Source of the DNA: Rhizorhabdus dicambivorans
GTDB lineage: Bacteria > Pseudomonadota > Alphaproteobacteria > Sphingomonadales > Sphingomonadaceae
Assembly: GCF_002355275.1 (NCBI RefSeq)
Contig: NZ_CP023449.1
Span: forward strand, 1,528,001-1,592,000
Reading direction: 5' to 3'
Length of the DNA stretch: 64,000 bases
A program made the translations under genes and the position numbers. The notes below the pieces were generated by a model. That model saw nothing but the letters and a program-made list of their open reading frames with translations. It did no database searches and had not been told where the DNA came from. This document shows, in pieces, positions 8,341 through 17,766 of this stretch (its first letter is position 1; each line of letters opens with the position of its first letter).

Positions 8341-9876
8341 TCAGCCCTCCTCGGTTTGCCGGTGCTCGAACAGTTCCCGCACGGCCTGTAGTCCCACCTT
8401 CATCGAGGCGGTGCGGGGCAGCTCGTCGACCCGGATGAATTCGGCCGGTATCTGGTAGGGGAGCAGCATTTCCCTGAGGAATTTCCGCAGATCGGCGACC
8501 GAAGGCGGCGTCGTCCCGGGTTTCAATGCATAGGCCGCAGCGGGCACCTGCCCCAATCGCCTGTCGGCGATGCCCACCACCGCGGCCTCGCGGATTGCCG
8601 GGTGGCGTTCGATCGCTTCGGCGACGGAGTGGGGTTGGATCTTGAAGCCGCCGCGTATGATGGTGGCATCCGCCCTGCCCTTGATCCAGAGGAAGCCGTC
8701 CTTATCGAGCACGGCCAGGTCCGTCGTCGCGGTCCAGCTATCCGGATCGCCGATCTGCGAGCCCTTGAGTTCGAGGATGCCCTCCTCACCGGTCGCGAGG
8801 ACCTCGCCGCCGACGGCCGTGATCCGCGCTTCCACGCCGGGATTGAGCCGGCCGACTGCCCCGCGCTTTTCGGGCCAATAAGCCTTGAAGTCGTCCAAGG
8901 TCCAGCCTGCCACGCCGCCGAGTTCCGTGGCGCCGTAGTTCTGGAGGACGGGAATGCCGTAGGTCTGCCAGAACTCGTCGGCGAGCGCGGGGTCCAGGGG
9001 TGCTGCGCCGGTGCGATAGGCGACGAGACTGGAGAGATCCTCCTTCGGTATCCTTGCGGCAAGCACCATGGCGAGTCCGGCCGGCGGCGTCTGCACCACC
9101 TTCGGCCGGTGCCTTTTGACGGCGTCCTGGAATTCGGAGACCTCGAACTTTTCGAGGACGCAGGTCTTCCGACCCGCGAGTAGTGCGTTCAGCAGGGCCA
9201 GGAGACCGCCGATATGCGCGAAGGGCGTCAGCAGGAGCTGGGTGCTCGGACGCAGCCGGGGGGAGTCGTCCTTGCTGCGACCGGCCTCGAACTTGGCGGC
9301 GCCGAGTATCGACTGCGCGAAACGCGAGCGTCTGAGGGGGATGCGCTTTGGCGCACCCGTGGTGCCGCTCGTCAGCATCTCGACCGCAATCCCCGGCGCG
9401 AGGCTGTTGAAGTCGTCGAGACGATCAGGGGACAGGCGCTGCAGCAGTTGGACGCATCCGCCAACCTCTTCGCTGAGCTCTATGCACAGCGCACCGCTTT
9501 CGAGCCCGGCCTCCCTTACCTCGCTGCGCGCCCAGTCCACCGAGGAAGCGACGATGACCGGCAGCTTCAGCTTCGAGATATCGGCGCGGAGGGCTGCGTC
9601 CGGCAGGGTCGGGTTGAGCGTGACCAAGCATCTCCCCGTCGCCACGGCGGCGAGGACGGCGGGGATGACCTCCGGCCGGTTCCGCAGGATCACTCCAACC
9701 CTTATGTCGGGGCCGAGGCCTGCCTGGCTGATCGCTTCCTCGATCGCTTGTTTCCGCGCCCTGAGAGTGCCCCACGTCCACCATTGGCGGCGGAACTCGA
9801 CTGCCTCCTGTTCGGGCGCGATATCGAGGATCGCGTCGAGGCTCGCCCTCATCTGCTCGGCTGCATTGGCCGTCAT
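8341..9876 (-). CDS. Acyl-CoA synthetase (AMP-forming, ANL superfamily)
   Basis: A 511-residue adenylate-forming acid:CoA ligase. Motifs in order: P-loop EMLTSGTTGAPKRIPL near residue 168, adenine-binding NYGATELGG near 315, the TTDLAVLDKDGFLWIKGRAD hinge region near 385, and a C-terminal lysine in ASMKVGLQ where the catalytic lysine belongs. The hinge reads GRADATIIRGGFKIQP. It would activate a carboxylic acid to its CoA thioester. It is 11 bp downstream of an acyl-CoA dehydrogenase gene and shares its strand, so a ligase-dehydrogenase operon is likely. The acid is unknown; fatty, terpenoid or steroid side-chain acids all fit the family. Confidence 0.88.
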   Translation of the reverse strand: MTANAAEQMRASLDAILDIAPEQEAVEFRRQWWTWGTLRARKQAIEEAISQAGLGPDIRVGVILRNRPEVIPAVLAAVATGRCLVTLNPTLPDAALRADISKLKLPVIVASSVDWARSEVREAGLESGALCIELSEEVGGCVQLLQRLSPDRLDDFNSLAPGIAVEMLTSGTTGAPKRIPLRRSRFAQSILGAAKFEAGRSKDDSPRLRPSTQLLLTPFAHIGGLLALLNALLAGRKTCVLEKFEVSEFQDAVKRHRPKVVQTPPAGLAMVLAARIPKEDLSSLVAYRTGAAPLDPALADEFWQTYGIPVLQNYGATELGGVAGWTLDDFKAYWPEKRGAVGRLNPGVEARITAVGGEVLATGEEGILELKGSQIGDPDSWTATTDLAVLDKDGFLWIKGRADATIIRGGFKIQPHSVAEAIERHPAIREAAVVGIADRRLGQVPAAAYALKPGTTPPSVADLRKFLREMLLPYQIPAEFIRVDELPRTASMKVGLQAVRELFEHRQTEEG

Positions 9877-9887
9877 GCTGATCGTCC

Positions 9888-10958
9888 TCAGGTCAATGGG
9901 CGGGGAAGGGCGGCGGCCCTTGCGCGCAGCCGTGTGGGCGATGAGAGCGTCATTCGATCATGCATCGCGCGCTTGAGCAGAAGGTGCAGGGGGTATTCCC
10001 AGGTGTAGCCGATGCCACCATGCGCCTCGACGGCGGCGCGCGCCGTCTTTACCGCGACGTCGGTCGCGTGAGCCTTGGCCAGCGCCGCGGACCAGGGCGC
10101 TTCCGGTGCGGGCGTGTCCCAGGCGTGGGCGGCGAACCAGCAGAAATAACGGACCGGATCGATATCCACGGCCATGTTGGCGAGGGCGTGCTTGATGGCC
10201 TGGAAGGCACCGATCGGGCGCCCGAACTGGACCCTGGTCTTGGCGTACTCGGTCGAAAGCTCCAGTGCGGCCGAGCCGGCACCGGCGGCGTCGATGGCCC
10301 CGAGGATCATCAACGCGTCATAAAGTCTCCAGGCGGCCTGGCGGTCCCCCGCCCGCTCGGCACCAGCCATTTGAAGCGTTACGCCGGCGTGAGGCCGCGA
10401 GGCGTCCAGTGGCGGGAAAGGGCTGACGTGGAGTTCGGCACGATCGCTCGGCACGACGAAAAGGCCGTCCTGAAGGCCGACTATGAAGAGGTCTGCATCG
10501 CCCGCGCCTTCGACGCAACGCTTGGTCACCTGGCCGTCTGTGGATGTCATTCTCCACTCGTCAGGGCTCCATATGTCGGAGGTCTCGCTGAAGGCGAATG
10601 CGACCCTGGCGTCGCCGGTCAGCAGCGCGTCGAGCCACCGCTGCCTGCTCCCGTCGGAACCGTAGGTGGCGATGGTCCAGGCCCCGACGGCGCTTCTGAT
10701 CTTCGACGTGGGGGCAGCATGGCGCCCGAGCGCTTCGGCCACCACCGACAGGGTCAAGAGGCCCATGCCCAGACCACCGTCTTTCTCAGCCGTGAGGATC
10801 GCCGGAACCCCGAGCGACGTCAGTTCGACGTCCAGCGCATTGGCTATCGCGGGGACTTCTTCGCTGCGCGTCAGGATGTTTCCGCTGAGCTTGTCGGCCA
10901 GCAGCCGCTCGATGGCGTCTGCGAACTGCTTCTGCTCGTCTGTGAGGTCGAAATGCAT
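9888..10958 (-). CDS. Acyl-CoA dehydrogenase, short member of an adjacent pair
   Basis: A 356-residue acyl-CoA dehydrogenase family protein. It starts MHFDLTDEQKQFADAIERLL at ATG 10958; the frame stays open upstream but enters the neighbouring gene. Recognisable parts are the N-terminal helical domain, RVAFAFSETSDIWSPDE (the FAD/substrate loop, less canonical than TEPGAGSD), and the C-terminal FGRPIGAFQAIKHALANMAV and AHGGIGYTWEYPLHLLLKRA. The divergent middle domain and the close partner upstream resemble the alpha2beta2 dehydrogenases of steroid side-chain degradation, where two different subunits share the active sites. The pairing is inferred from 5-bp spacing and subunit types. Confidence 0.88.
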   Translation of the reverse strand: MHFDLTDEQKQFADAIERLLADKLSGNILTRSEEVPAIANALDVELTSLGVPAILTAEKDGGLGMGLLTLSVVAEALGRHAAPTSKIRSAVGAWTIATYGSDGSRQRWLDALLTGDARVAFAFSETSDIWSPDEWRMTSTDGQVTKRCVEGAGDADLFIVGLQDGLFVVPSDRAELHVSPFPPLDASRPHAGVTLQMAGAERAGDRQAAWRLYDALMILGAIDAAGAGSAALELSTEYAKTRVQFGRPIGAFQAIKHALANMAVDIDPVRYFCWFAAHAWDTPAPEAPWSAALAKAHATDVAVKTARAAVEAHGGIGYTWEYPLHLLLKRAMHDRMTLSSPTRLRARAAALPRPLT

Positions 10959-10963
10959 GGGTC

Positions 10964-12148
10964 CTAGATTGCCTCGTCCTTCGGGAGGCCGAGCCCACGC
11001 TCGGCGATGATGTTGCGCTGGATGTTGGAAGCGCCGCCGGCGATCGAGAGCGCGAGCGATCCGAATATCTGGTTCACCCACTGGCCCGGATCGCGGCGGG
11101 TCGTCTCGCCGTGGTTGGCCAGCTCGAGCGCGCGGTCCCCGATGATGTCCTGGGCGACCTGGGCGATCTCGAGCGCGATCCGCGTTCCCGCGATCTTGTT
11201 GAGCAAGGGCAGTCTCCCGGCCGACCCGCCTGCCACGGCCTGTGCGAACTGGTAGTAGCCGCAGCAAAGCTGGGCCTGGACATAGCCTTCCAGGACCATC
11301 ATCCGATCGCGGATCTGCGGATCCTCGGCGGCGGGTCTTCCGTCTATTTCAACGTTCCTCGCCAGTCGCCACAGCGACTCCAGGAGGCCGAGCGTGCGCA
11401 CGCCGCCGATGTTGCTCCGCTCGTGCTTGAGCGTGGTCTTGGATATCTGCCAGCCGCTGCCGCGCCCCCCGACGATCCAGTCGGCCGGCGTGCGCGCGTC
11501 TTCGAAGAACACCTCGCAGAACTCCGACTGGCCGGTGATCTGATGGATCGTGCGGATGGAGATGCCCGGCTGGTCCAACTCCAGGAGGAGGTAGGAGATA
11601 CCGGCGTGCTTGCCCGCATCCGGCTCGGTCCGCACGAGGGCGAACATGTGGGTGGCGCTATAGGCCTGGCTGGTCCAGATCTTCTGACCGTTGATGATCC
11701 ACTGCCCGTCTTCCAGACGGCCGTTGGTCTTGAGAGAGGCGAGATCGCTGCCCGCGCCCGGTTCCGAATATCCCTGCGCCCAGCGATATTCGCCCAGGAT
11801 CGTCTTGGGGATGAACCACTGCCTCTGCTCCTCGGTACCATGCTCCAGCAGGGTCGGGATCAGCATCGACATGCCGGCGCCCGGCACTTCCATCGGCGCG
11901 CGCGCCTTCTCGAAGCATTCGCGGATGATCCGCCCGCGCATGGGATCCGCAGGCTGCTCCGAACCGCCATAGGCCTTGGGGATGGAGCGGTACAGATAGC
12001 CTAGCTCAGTGGCGAGGAGGCGGAATTCGCGGACGAGCCCCGCGTCCGGCCTGCCCTTGGCGGGAAGGCGGTTCTTCCAGGCTTCATCGAGGAAGGTCTG
12101 CACCTCCTCGACGAATGCCATATCGTTCTTGGAATATCCTAAGTCCAT
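10964..12148 (-). CDS. Acyl-CoA dehydrogenase, long member of an adjacent pair
   Basis: A 394-residue acyl-CoA dehydrogenase with the canonical flavin loop GYSEPGAGSDLASLKTNG, then INGQKIWTSQAYSATHMF, and the ending IAGGASNIQRNIIAERGLGL. The usual GGTSEIQ is GGASNIQ here, with Asn replacing Glu. The start is ATG 12148. Together with the next gene downstream, 5 bp away, it probably forms a heteromeric dehydrogenase that introduces a 2,3-double bond into a CoA ester made by the ligase at 8341-9876. Confidence 0.92.
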   Translation of the reverse strand: MDLGYSKNDMAFVEEVQTFLDEAWKNRLPAKGRPDAGLVREFRLLATELGYLYRSIPKAYGGSEQPADPMRGRIIRECFEKARAPMEVPGAGMSMLIPTLLEHGTEEQRQWFIPKTILGEYRWAQGYSEPGAGSDLASLKTNGRLEDGQWIINGQKIWTSQAYSATHMFALVRTEPDAGKHAGISYLLLELDQPGISIRTIHQITGQSEFCEVFFEDARTPADWIVGGRGSGWQISKTTLKHERSNIGGVRTLGLLESLWRLARNVEIDGRPAAEDPQIRDRMMVLEGYVQAQLCCGYYQFAQAVAGGSAGRLPLLNKIAGTRIALEIAQVAQDIIGDRALELANHGETTRRDPGQWVNQIFGSLALSIAGGASNIQRNIIAERGLGLPKDEAI

Positions 12149-12187
12149 GATTCACCAAAGATTTGTGCGCGATATATTGGTCGCGGC

Positions 12188-12628
12188 CTACCAGGATCCG
12201 ATGTTGGGCATCGACGCCCAGGGTTCCTGCGCTTGCAGCGGGGCGCCGGTCTGCAACAGCTCCACCGAGATGTCGTCGGGCGACCTGACGAACGCCATCT
12301 TGCCGTCTCGCGGCGGGCGATGGAGCACGACTCCATGATCGAGAAGTCGCCGGCAGGTGGCGTAGATGTCGTCGACGGCGAATGCGATATGCCCGAAATT
12401 GCGTCCACCCGAGTAGGTTTCGGCGTCCCAGTTGTGGGTAAGTTCGATCATCGGCGACCTCACCGCCCGCGCGGCCTCGCTGTCCTGTGGGGCCGCGAGG
12501 AAGACCAGGGTGAACCGGCCGGCAGGCGCCTCGTGCCTCTCCATCTCTTCCAGTCCGAGCGCGTCCCGATAGAAGGAGAGGGACTCCTCCAGGTCTCGCA
12601 CCCGCACCATGGTGTGGAGGAATTTCAC
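12188..12628 (-). CDS. gloA: Glyoxalase I-like VOC protein
   Basis: A VOC-fold protein of 146 residues if started at GTG 12628; the frame continues to ATG 12676. The GTG start is preferred because it puts the first metal histidine at residue 5 (VKFLHTMVRV), as in E. coli GloA, and because AAAGGG lies upstream. The four expected metal ligands are visible: His5, Glu62 in PMIELTHNW, His80 in NFGHIAFAVDD, and a Glu in DISVELLQTG. It could be lactoylglutathione lyase, detoxifying methylglyoxal, or a related lyase. It lies 39 bp upstream of the acyl-CoA dehydrogenase pair on the same strand, which hints at a role in that pathway instead. Confidence 0.75.
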   Translation of the reverse strand: MKFLHTMVRVRDLEESLSFYRDALGLEEMERHEAPAGRFTLVFLAAPQDSEAARAVRSPMIELTHNWDAETYSGGRNFGHIAFAVDDIYATCRRLLDHGVVLHRPPRDGKMAFVRSPDDISVELLQTGAPLQAQEPWASMPNIGSW

Positions 12629-12969
12629 CGCGACCCTTTCCCATCCTGTCCGCCCGGGGCTGAGCAGCCTCGACATCCGTTCGCGCAGTCCGCTGCCGAA
12701 CTTCCGGCCGGCGCGAGATGGCGATCACGGGGCGGGGCGCTCGGGGCGGCTGCACTTGGCAGCTTCTTCGCACGCACCATCCGCGGCAATTAGTGTGAAA
12801 AATCTTCCGGACGGACCAAGCACGCACTTCACGGCTCGCGGTCCAGCTGCACTTATCGTCTGCGCTGCACATGACGGCTCGCCGCCCCCGATGCTCAACC
12901 TGTCAGGCCTGGGCATCGGCAATTCGCCACGCGCCCGTCCGAAAATTGTTGCGAAACGGAGATCTGGGA

Positions 12970-14226
12970 ATGGCGACGGACGGAATGATCCTTGGACAGA
13001 TCACCGACGAGTCCGTCGCGCTGATGCGGCAACGGATCGGATTTCCCAATCCCACCCTGCGTCACGGGTGGCTCGACAAGCCGCACAACATCTATGCGTC
13101 TTATGACGCGTTCCGCCGTTTCGCGATCTATGGCGGCAGCGACAATCCGTTCTTCATCGACGAGGATTATCCCAAGGCCACACGTTGGGGGGAAAGTATC
13201 GCGCCGCTCGGCTTCGAGGGCACCATGGGCCTCAAACGTCCCAAGCAGATGGATCCCGACTTCGAGCGCGCCACACGTAGCGCCTTGCGCGGTGTTCAGC
13301 TTTTCCATTCCGGCGGTGAGAATTACTATTACGCTCCGATAACGGGCGGTCAGCGGCTGTACGTCTCGAAATATGTGGAGGACGTTCAGGTCAAGACGTC
13401 CAGCTTCGGGGGCAAGTCCGTCGTCGTCGATAACGGCAAATGCTATTGGAACGACGACGACGTCGTACTGGTGCAGGGCACCGAGACCTTCGTGCACATC
13501 GAGCGCCGACGGTCTTCAGACCCGAGTGATAAGCCCCGGAAAAAGCCGGAACCGATCATCACGCGCTATTCCGACGAAGACCTGGCCGCCATCGACGCGG
13601 CTTACGACGCGGAGTTCCGGCGCGGATCGGACACTTGGTATATCGAGGACATCTCGGTCGGAATGCGGCTTCCCACCATGGTCAAGGGCCCGCTCACGAT
13701 CACCGATCTGATCAATCTTTTCATGGGCGCGGGGTGGTACTCCTACGGGGCTCCCCCGTTCAGGCTGGCCTATGAGAGCCGCAAGCTCCTTCGGGGCTTC
13801 TACTCCAGGAACGAATTCAACGCATGGGATGCCATCCAGCGGGTGCATTGGGAACCCGGTCTGGTCAAGGAGGTGGGAGTCGCCGGGATATACGACGTCG
13901 CGGTCATGCGGCAGGCGATGCTCAATCATTACTGCAACAACATAGCCGGTGACGATGCCTGGGTTTACCGGGTCAAATACGACCTGCGCAAATTCAACTA
14001 TATCGGTGACACGACCTGGATCCACGGCGTCGTGACCGAGGTGAGGGTGGACCCCGTGCTCGGGCCTGCGATCGAAGTGGATCTGGTCGGCATCAACCAG
14101 CGCGGCGAGGAAAATATCGGCGGTTCGGCGACGATCCTCGTCGCCTCGCGCCAGACCGGGCTGGCGAAGCTGCCGCCGCCGGTAAAGCCGACAGCCCATC
14201 GCGCCGACGACTGGCGGACCGTTTAG
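12970..14226 (+). CDS. Double-hotdog MaoC-type acyl-CoA dehydratase
   Basis: A 418-residue protein with two hotdog-like halves. The N-terminal half contains YDAFRRFAIYGGSDNPFFID, as in FAS1-type dehydratase domains, where such a loop leads the substrate helix. The C-terminal half starts near FIEDISVGMRLPTMVKGP after the acidic linker and contains GDTTWIHGVVTEVRVDP. ATG 12970 is chosen because GGAGAT precedes it; the open frame extends to 12871 without a ribosome site. It is divergent from the glyoxalase gene across about 340 bp that should hold promoters for both. It would hydrate the enoyl-CoA made by the nearby dehydrogenases, by inference. Confidence 0.8.
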   Translation: MATDGMILGQITDESVALMRQRIGFPNPTLRHGWLDKPHNIYASYDAFRRFAIYGGSDNPFFIDEDYPKATRWGESIAPLGFEGTMGLKRPKQMDPDFERATRSALRGVQLFHSGGENYYYAPITGGQRLYVSKYVEDVQVKTSSFGGKSVVVDNGKCYWNDDDVVLVQGTETFVHIERRRSSDPSDKPRKKPEPIITRYSDEDLAAIDAAYDAEFRRGSDTWYIEDISVGMRLPTMVKGPLTITDLINLFMGAGWYSYGAPPFRLAYESRKLLRGFYSRNEFNAWDAIQRVHWEPGLVKEVGVAGIYDVAVMRQAMLNHYCNNIAGDDAWVYRVKYDLRKFNYIGDTTWIHGVVTEVRVDPVLGPAIEVDLVGINQRGEENIGGSATILVASRQTGLAKLPPPVKPTAHRADDWRTV

Positions 14227-14271
14227 GTCCGTCGATCCCCGGCATCGGAATCCGCAAGAGACGAGAGAGAC

Positions 14272-15024
14272 ATGAACAAAGAGGCTTCAACATCGCTGTT
14301 CGCGCCCGGCGCCGCGCTCGTGGTTGGTGGCAGTGGTGGTCTAGGCACGGCAATAGCGACCAAGCTCGCCGGGTATGGCGCTCAGGTCGTAGTTTCGTAC
14401 CGTCGAGCGCGCGATGAGGCGCAGGGACTGGTCGATGCGATCCGCGGGGCGTCTGGAGAAGCGGAAGCCGTCGAACTCGACGTGCTGGACCCGGCGTCCG
14501 TGGCGCGGGGCATTGAACGGGCTGCCGATCTCTTCGGGGGGATTGGTACTCTGGTCTATGCGCCGGGAGGAAAGCCCAAATATGATTTCGTGAGCCGGGT
14601 GCCTCCGGAAGAGTGGCGCCGGATCTTTGAAATCGACGTCTTCGGGCTCGCCAATCTGCTCCATGCCTCGCTTCCCGAACTGCGCAAGTCCGCGGGCGCC
14701 ATCGTCGGCGTGACGACCTATCAGGGCGCGCACCTGGAGCCGCAGGGCGGTCTCTCGGCCGTCCCAAAGGCGGCGGCCGAACGTTTGCTCGCGGTGACGG
14801 CCAAGGAGGAGGGGCGCTATCAGGTGCGCTCGAACGCGGTGCGCGCGGGCTGGTTCGACAACCGCGGGGTCAAGAGGACCGACATCGCGACGGAGCAGGA
14901 GAGCCTCCTGGGCCGTCGCGGCCGGCCCGAGGAACTTGCGGAGGCGATCGCGTTCCTCGCATCCCGTCGGGCCAGCTTCGTGACGGGGGCCGTACTCACG
15001 GTGGATGGCGGCCAGAGCCTGTGA
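14272..15024 (+). CDS. Short-chain dehydrogenase-like protein without the catalytic tyrosine
   Basis: A 250-residue SDR with the Rossmann glycine motif as ALVVGGSGGLGTAIA, LDVLDP, the strand VYAPGG in place of NNAG, and a C-terminal FVTGAVLTVDGGQSL. The usual YxxxK reads SAVPK: Ser162 occupies the tyrosine position and Lys166 is kept. The catalytic serine region is VGVTTYQGA rather than an SS motif. The fold and cofactor site look intact, so it may bind NAD(P) yet work by different residues, or be non-catalytic. It follows the dehydratase gene by 45 bp, with GAGAGA just before the ATG. Confidence 0.85.
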   Translation: MNKEASTSLFAPGAALVVGGSGGLGTAIATKLAGYGAQVVVSYRRARDEAQGLVDAIRGASGEAEAVELDVLDPASVARGIERAADLFGGIGTLVYAPGGKPKYDFVSRVPPEEWRRIFEIDVFGLANLLHASLPELRKSAGAIVGVTTYQGAHLEPQGGLSAVPKAAAERLLAVTAKEEGRYQVRSNAVRAGWFDNRGVKRTDIATEQESLLGRRGRPEELAEAIAFLASRRASFVTGAVLTVDGGQSL

Positions 15025-15147
15025 CCCCGCGAAAGCGCCCTCATTCGCCATTCGTGTGCCTCAAGGCATCACAGGCCAAAAACGCATTACTCGCCGCAAG
15101 GTGCTACGGGTAACTCTGGCTCAAAGTTCGAATGCAAGAGTAGCGCC

Positions 15148-16145
15148 ATGGGAAGCAGGATTCTGGAAGACGCAGTTCACGAGCCCGTGCCGGCGGAGGG
15201 CATCGACGTCAGCGACCCCACCCTGTTCAGTCAGAACCGGCAGGGCGCGATCTTCGAGCGGCTGAGGCGCGACGACCCCGTGCACTATTGCGCCAGCAGC
15301 CCCTATGGGCCCTACTGGTCGGTGACGCGGTACAAGGACATCGTCGAGGTCGACAGCAATCATGGCGCCTTCTCGTCGGCGGGAGCCACCTCGCTGGATG
15401 AAACGCGGGCCAAGGGAGTGAGCGCCGACGCCACGCCTATCGGGGGTTTCCTTGGCATGGACCCACCCGATCACGATGTGCAGCGAAAGATCGTCTCTCC
15501 GGCGCTCGCGCCGAGCAATCTGGTGAAGTTCAGGGATCTGATCCGCGAGAGAACCCAGAACATCCTCGGCAATCTGCCGATCGACGAGGAGTTCGACTGG
15601 GCCAAGACGGTGTCGGTCGAATTGACCATGATGATGCTCGCCACTCTGTTGGGCTTCCCGTCAGCAGAGCGGCAGAGACTCAAGCGCTGGTCCGACATCA
15701 TCGCTGGCGTCCCTGGTGACGGCGTGGTCGAATCCTGGGAACAGCGGGATCGCGAATTAAAGGAGATGGCGCAGACGTTCCTCGAGTTGCGCGAGGAGAG
15801 AAGGGCGCAGGAGCCGGCATCCGACCTGCTTTCGATATTGGCCCACTCGCCTGAGGCGCGCGCGCTGAGCGATATGGAATTCGCGTCCAATGTCTCGATC
15901 CTGATCGTCGGCGGTAACGACACGACCAGGAACAGCATGTCGGCCACGGTCCTGGCATTTCATGACCATCCCGGCGAGTGGGCCAAGCTGAAGCAGGACC
16001 CGGCCCTTATCGAAAGCGCGGTTTCCGAGATAATTCGCTGGCATACGCCGATCATGTCGCAAGGACGGCGCGCCACGCGCGACTATGAACTGGGCGGGAA
16101 AAAGATCCGCAAGGGCGACAAGGTCATGATGTGGTACATTTCGGG
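15148..16145 (+). pseudogene. CYP153-like cytochrome P450, truncated by IS21 element
   Basis: About 332 residues of a cytochrome P450 remain. GMDPPDHDVQRKIVSPALAP, the I-helix IVGGNDTTRNSMS, and the K-helix EIIRW (Glu294, Arg297) followed by LGGKKIRKGDKVMMWYISG resemble CYP153 alkane/fatty-acid terminal hydroxylases. The native sequence stops at 16145, where the IS begins, and the frame then reads 24 foreign residues to a stop at 16218. The heme-binding cysteine loop is missing and is not found beyond the IS, so the product cannot be an active P450. The start ATG 15148 lies 123 bp after the SDR gene; the preceding sequence holds no obvious Shine-Dalgarno. Confidence 0.88.
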
Positions 16146-16172
16146 TGAGAACACCGGGAATAAAAGGGGCCA
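16146..16172 (+). repeat. IS21 left terminal inverted repeat
   Basis: The 27-bp left end starts TGAGAACACCGGGA and ends GGGGCCA. It matches the right end in about 20 of 27 positions. The box TAAAAGGGGCCA recurs downstream as TTAAAAAGGGGCCAGT at 16194-16209, which fits the multiple transposase-binding boxes of IS21 elements. Confidence 0.8.
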
Positions 16173-16245
16173 CGGATCGGCCAGTCTCACCGGATTAAAA
16201 AGGGGCCAGTCCTGCTAGACCTCCGTTTTTGGGCGGAGGTGGAGG

Positions 16246-17766
16246 ATGAAGAGAGTGGAGCTTTATCAGAAGGTCCGCCGCGCCGTGCTGATTGACGGGA
16301 TGAGCCGTCGCGCTGCCGCCCGGTATTTTGGGATCAATCGCAAGACCGTCGACAAGATGCTGTGCTTTCCAGAGCCAGCAGCGCACGGCCGGAGCGGGCA
16401 AACCTACAGCCGCAAGCTGTCCGGATTTACCGACATCATTGACCAAATCCTGGTGGATGACCGCAAGGTTCACATCAAACAGCGACACACTGCCGCGCGT
16501 ATTTTCGAGCGTCTGCGCGATGAACATGGCTTCACCGGCGGCATCACCATTGTTCGCGACTATGTGGCGGGCGCCAAGTTGCGCAGCCGCGAGGTGTTCA
16601 TACCATTGAGCCACAAGCCGGGGCATGCGCAGGTGGATTTTGGTGAGGCGGACGGGATCATCGACGGCAAGTTGGTGCGGTTCCACTATTTCTGCATGGA
16701 CCTGCCGCACAGCGATGCGCCGTTCGTTAAAGCCTATCCTGCCGAGGTGGCTGAGGCATTTTGCGAAGGGCACGTGGCGGCCTTTGCCTTCTTCGGCGGC
16801 ATCCCGCAGTCGATCCTGTATGACAACACCAAGCTGGCAGTGGCGCAGATCCTGGGCGACGGGAAGCGCGAGCGCAGCCGGATGTTCTCGACCCTCCAGA
16901 GCCATTACCTGTTCGAAGACAAATTCGGGCGCCCCGGCAAGGGTAACGACAAGGGCAAGGTCGAGGGGCTGGTCGGTTATTCCCGGCGCCACTTCATGGT
17001 GCCGAGGCCAGAGGCGCCCAGCTTTGATGCGCTGAACGCGCGCTTTGTCGAACAATGCATGGAGCGACGACAGGCCATCTTGCGCGGGCATGAGCGCAGC
17101 ATCGGTGACAGGCTGGTGGCTGATCTGGCGGCCTTTATGCCGCTACCGGCGGTGCCGTTCGATCCCTGCCATATGGTGACGGGGCGGGCCTCGTCGATGT
17201 CGCTGGTGCGCTATCGTACCAATGATTATTCGGTGCCGACGGCCTATGCCCACCAGGAGGTCGTAATCAAAGGCTATGTCGATCGGGTTGCGATCATCTG
17301 TGGCGGGGAGCTGATCGCAGTGCATCCGCGCAGCTATGAGCGGGAGGACTTCATTGCCAACCCGCTGCACTATCTGGCGCTGTTAGAACAGAAACCCCGC
17401 GCGCTTGATCAGGCAGCGCCGCTCGATGGCTGGGTGCTGGCTGAACCGATGCATCGCATCCGACGACTGATGGAGGCGCGCAGCGGCAAAGAGGGACGGC
17501 GCGAGTTCATCCAGGTGCTGCGGCTATGCGAACGCTTCGAGCAGTCCCTGGTGGAATGGGCAGTGGCCCGCGCGCTGGAGATGGGGGCAATCAGCTTCGA
17601 TGCGATCAAGATGATCGCGCTGGCCCGCCTCGAACAGCGTGTGCCGCGCCTCGATCTGCAATTTTACCCGCATTTGCCGCGCGCGAATGTCGGGCGTACC
17701 GATCCGCGCACCTACATGGGCCTGCTCTCGCAGGCAGGCACTCCAGCGACGGGAGTGGCAGCATGA
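16246..17766 (+). CDS. istA: IS21 transposase IstA
   Basis: A 506-residue IstA. An N-terminal helix-turn-helix (LIDGMSRRAAARYFGINRKT) is followed by the DDE catalytic core: Asp in HAQVDFGEADG, Asp in SILYDNTKLAV and Glu in DKGKVEGLVGY. Length is usual for the family. It would cut and join the element's ends, helped by IstB. Its stop overlaps the istB start (ATGA), so the two are translationally coupled. Confidence 0.96.
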   Translation: MKRVELYQKVRRAVLIDGMSRRAAARYFGINRKTVDKMLCFPEPAAHGRSGQTYSRKLSGFTDIIDQILVDDRKVHIKQRHTAARIFERLRDEHGFTGGITIVRDYVAGAKLRSREVFIPLSHKPGHAQVDFGEADGIIDGKLVRFHYFCMDLPHSDAPFVKAYPAEVAEAFCEGHVAAFAFFGGIPQSILYDNTKLAVAQILGDGKRERSRMFSTLQSHYLFEDKFGRPGKGNDKGKVEGLVGYSRRHFMVPRPEAPSFDALNARFVEQCMERRQAILRGHERSIGDRLVADLAAFMPLPAVPFDPCHMVTGRASSMSLVRYRTNDYSVPTAYAHQEVVIKGYVDRVAIICGGELIAVHPRSYEREDFIANPLHYLALLEQKPRALDQAAPLDGWVLAEPMHRIRRLMEARSGKEGRREFIQVLRLCERFEQSLVEWAVARALEMGAISFDAIKMIALARLEQRVPRLDLQFYPHLPRANVGRTDPRTYMGLLSQAGTPATGVAA

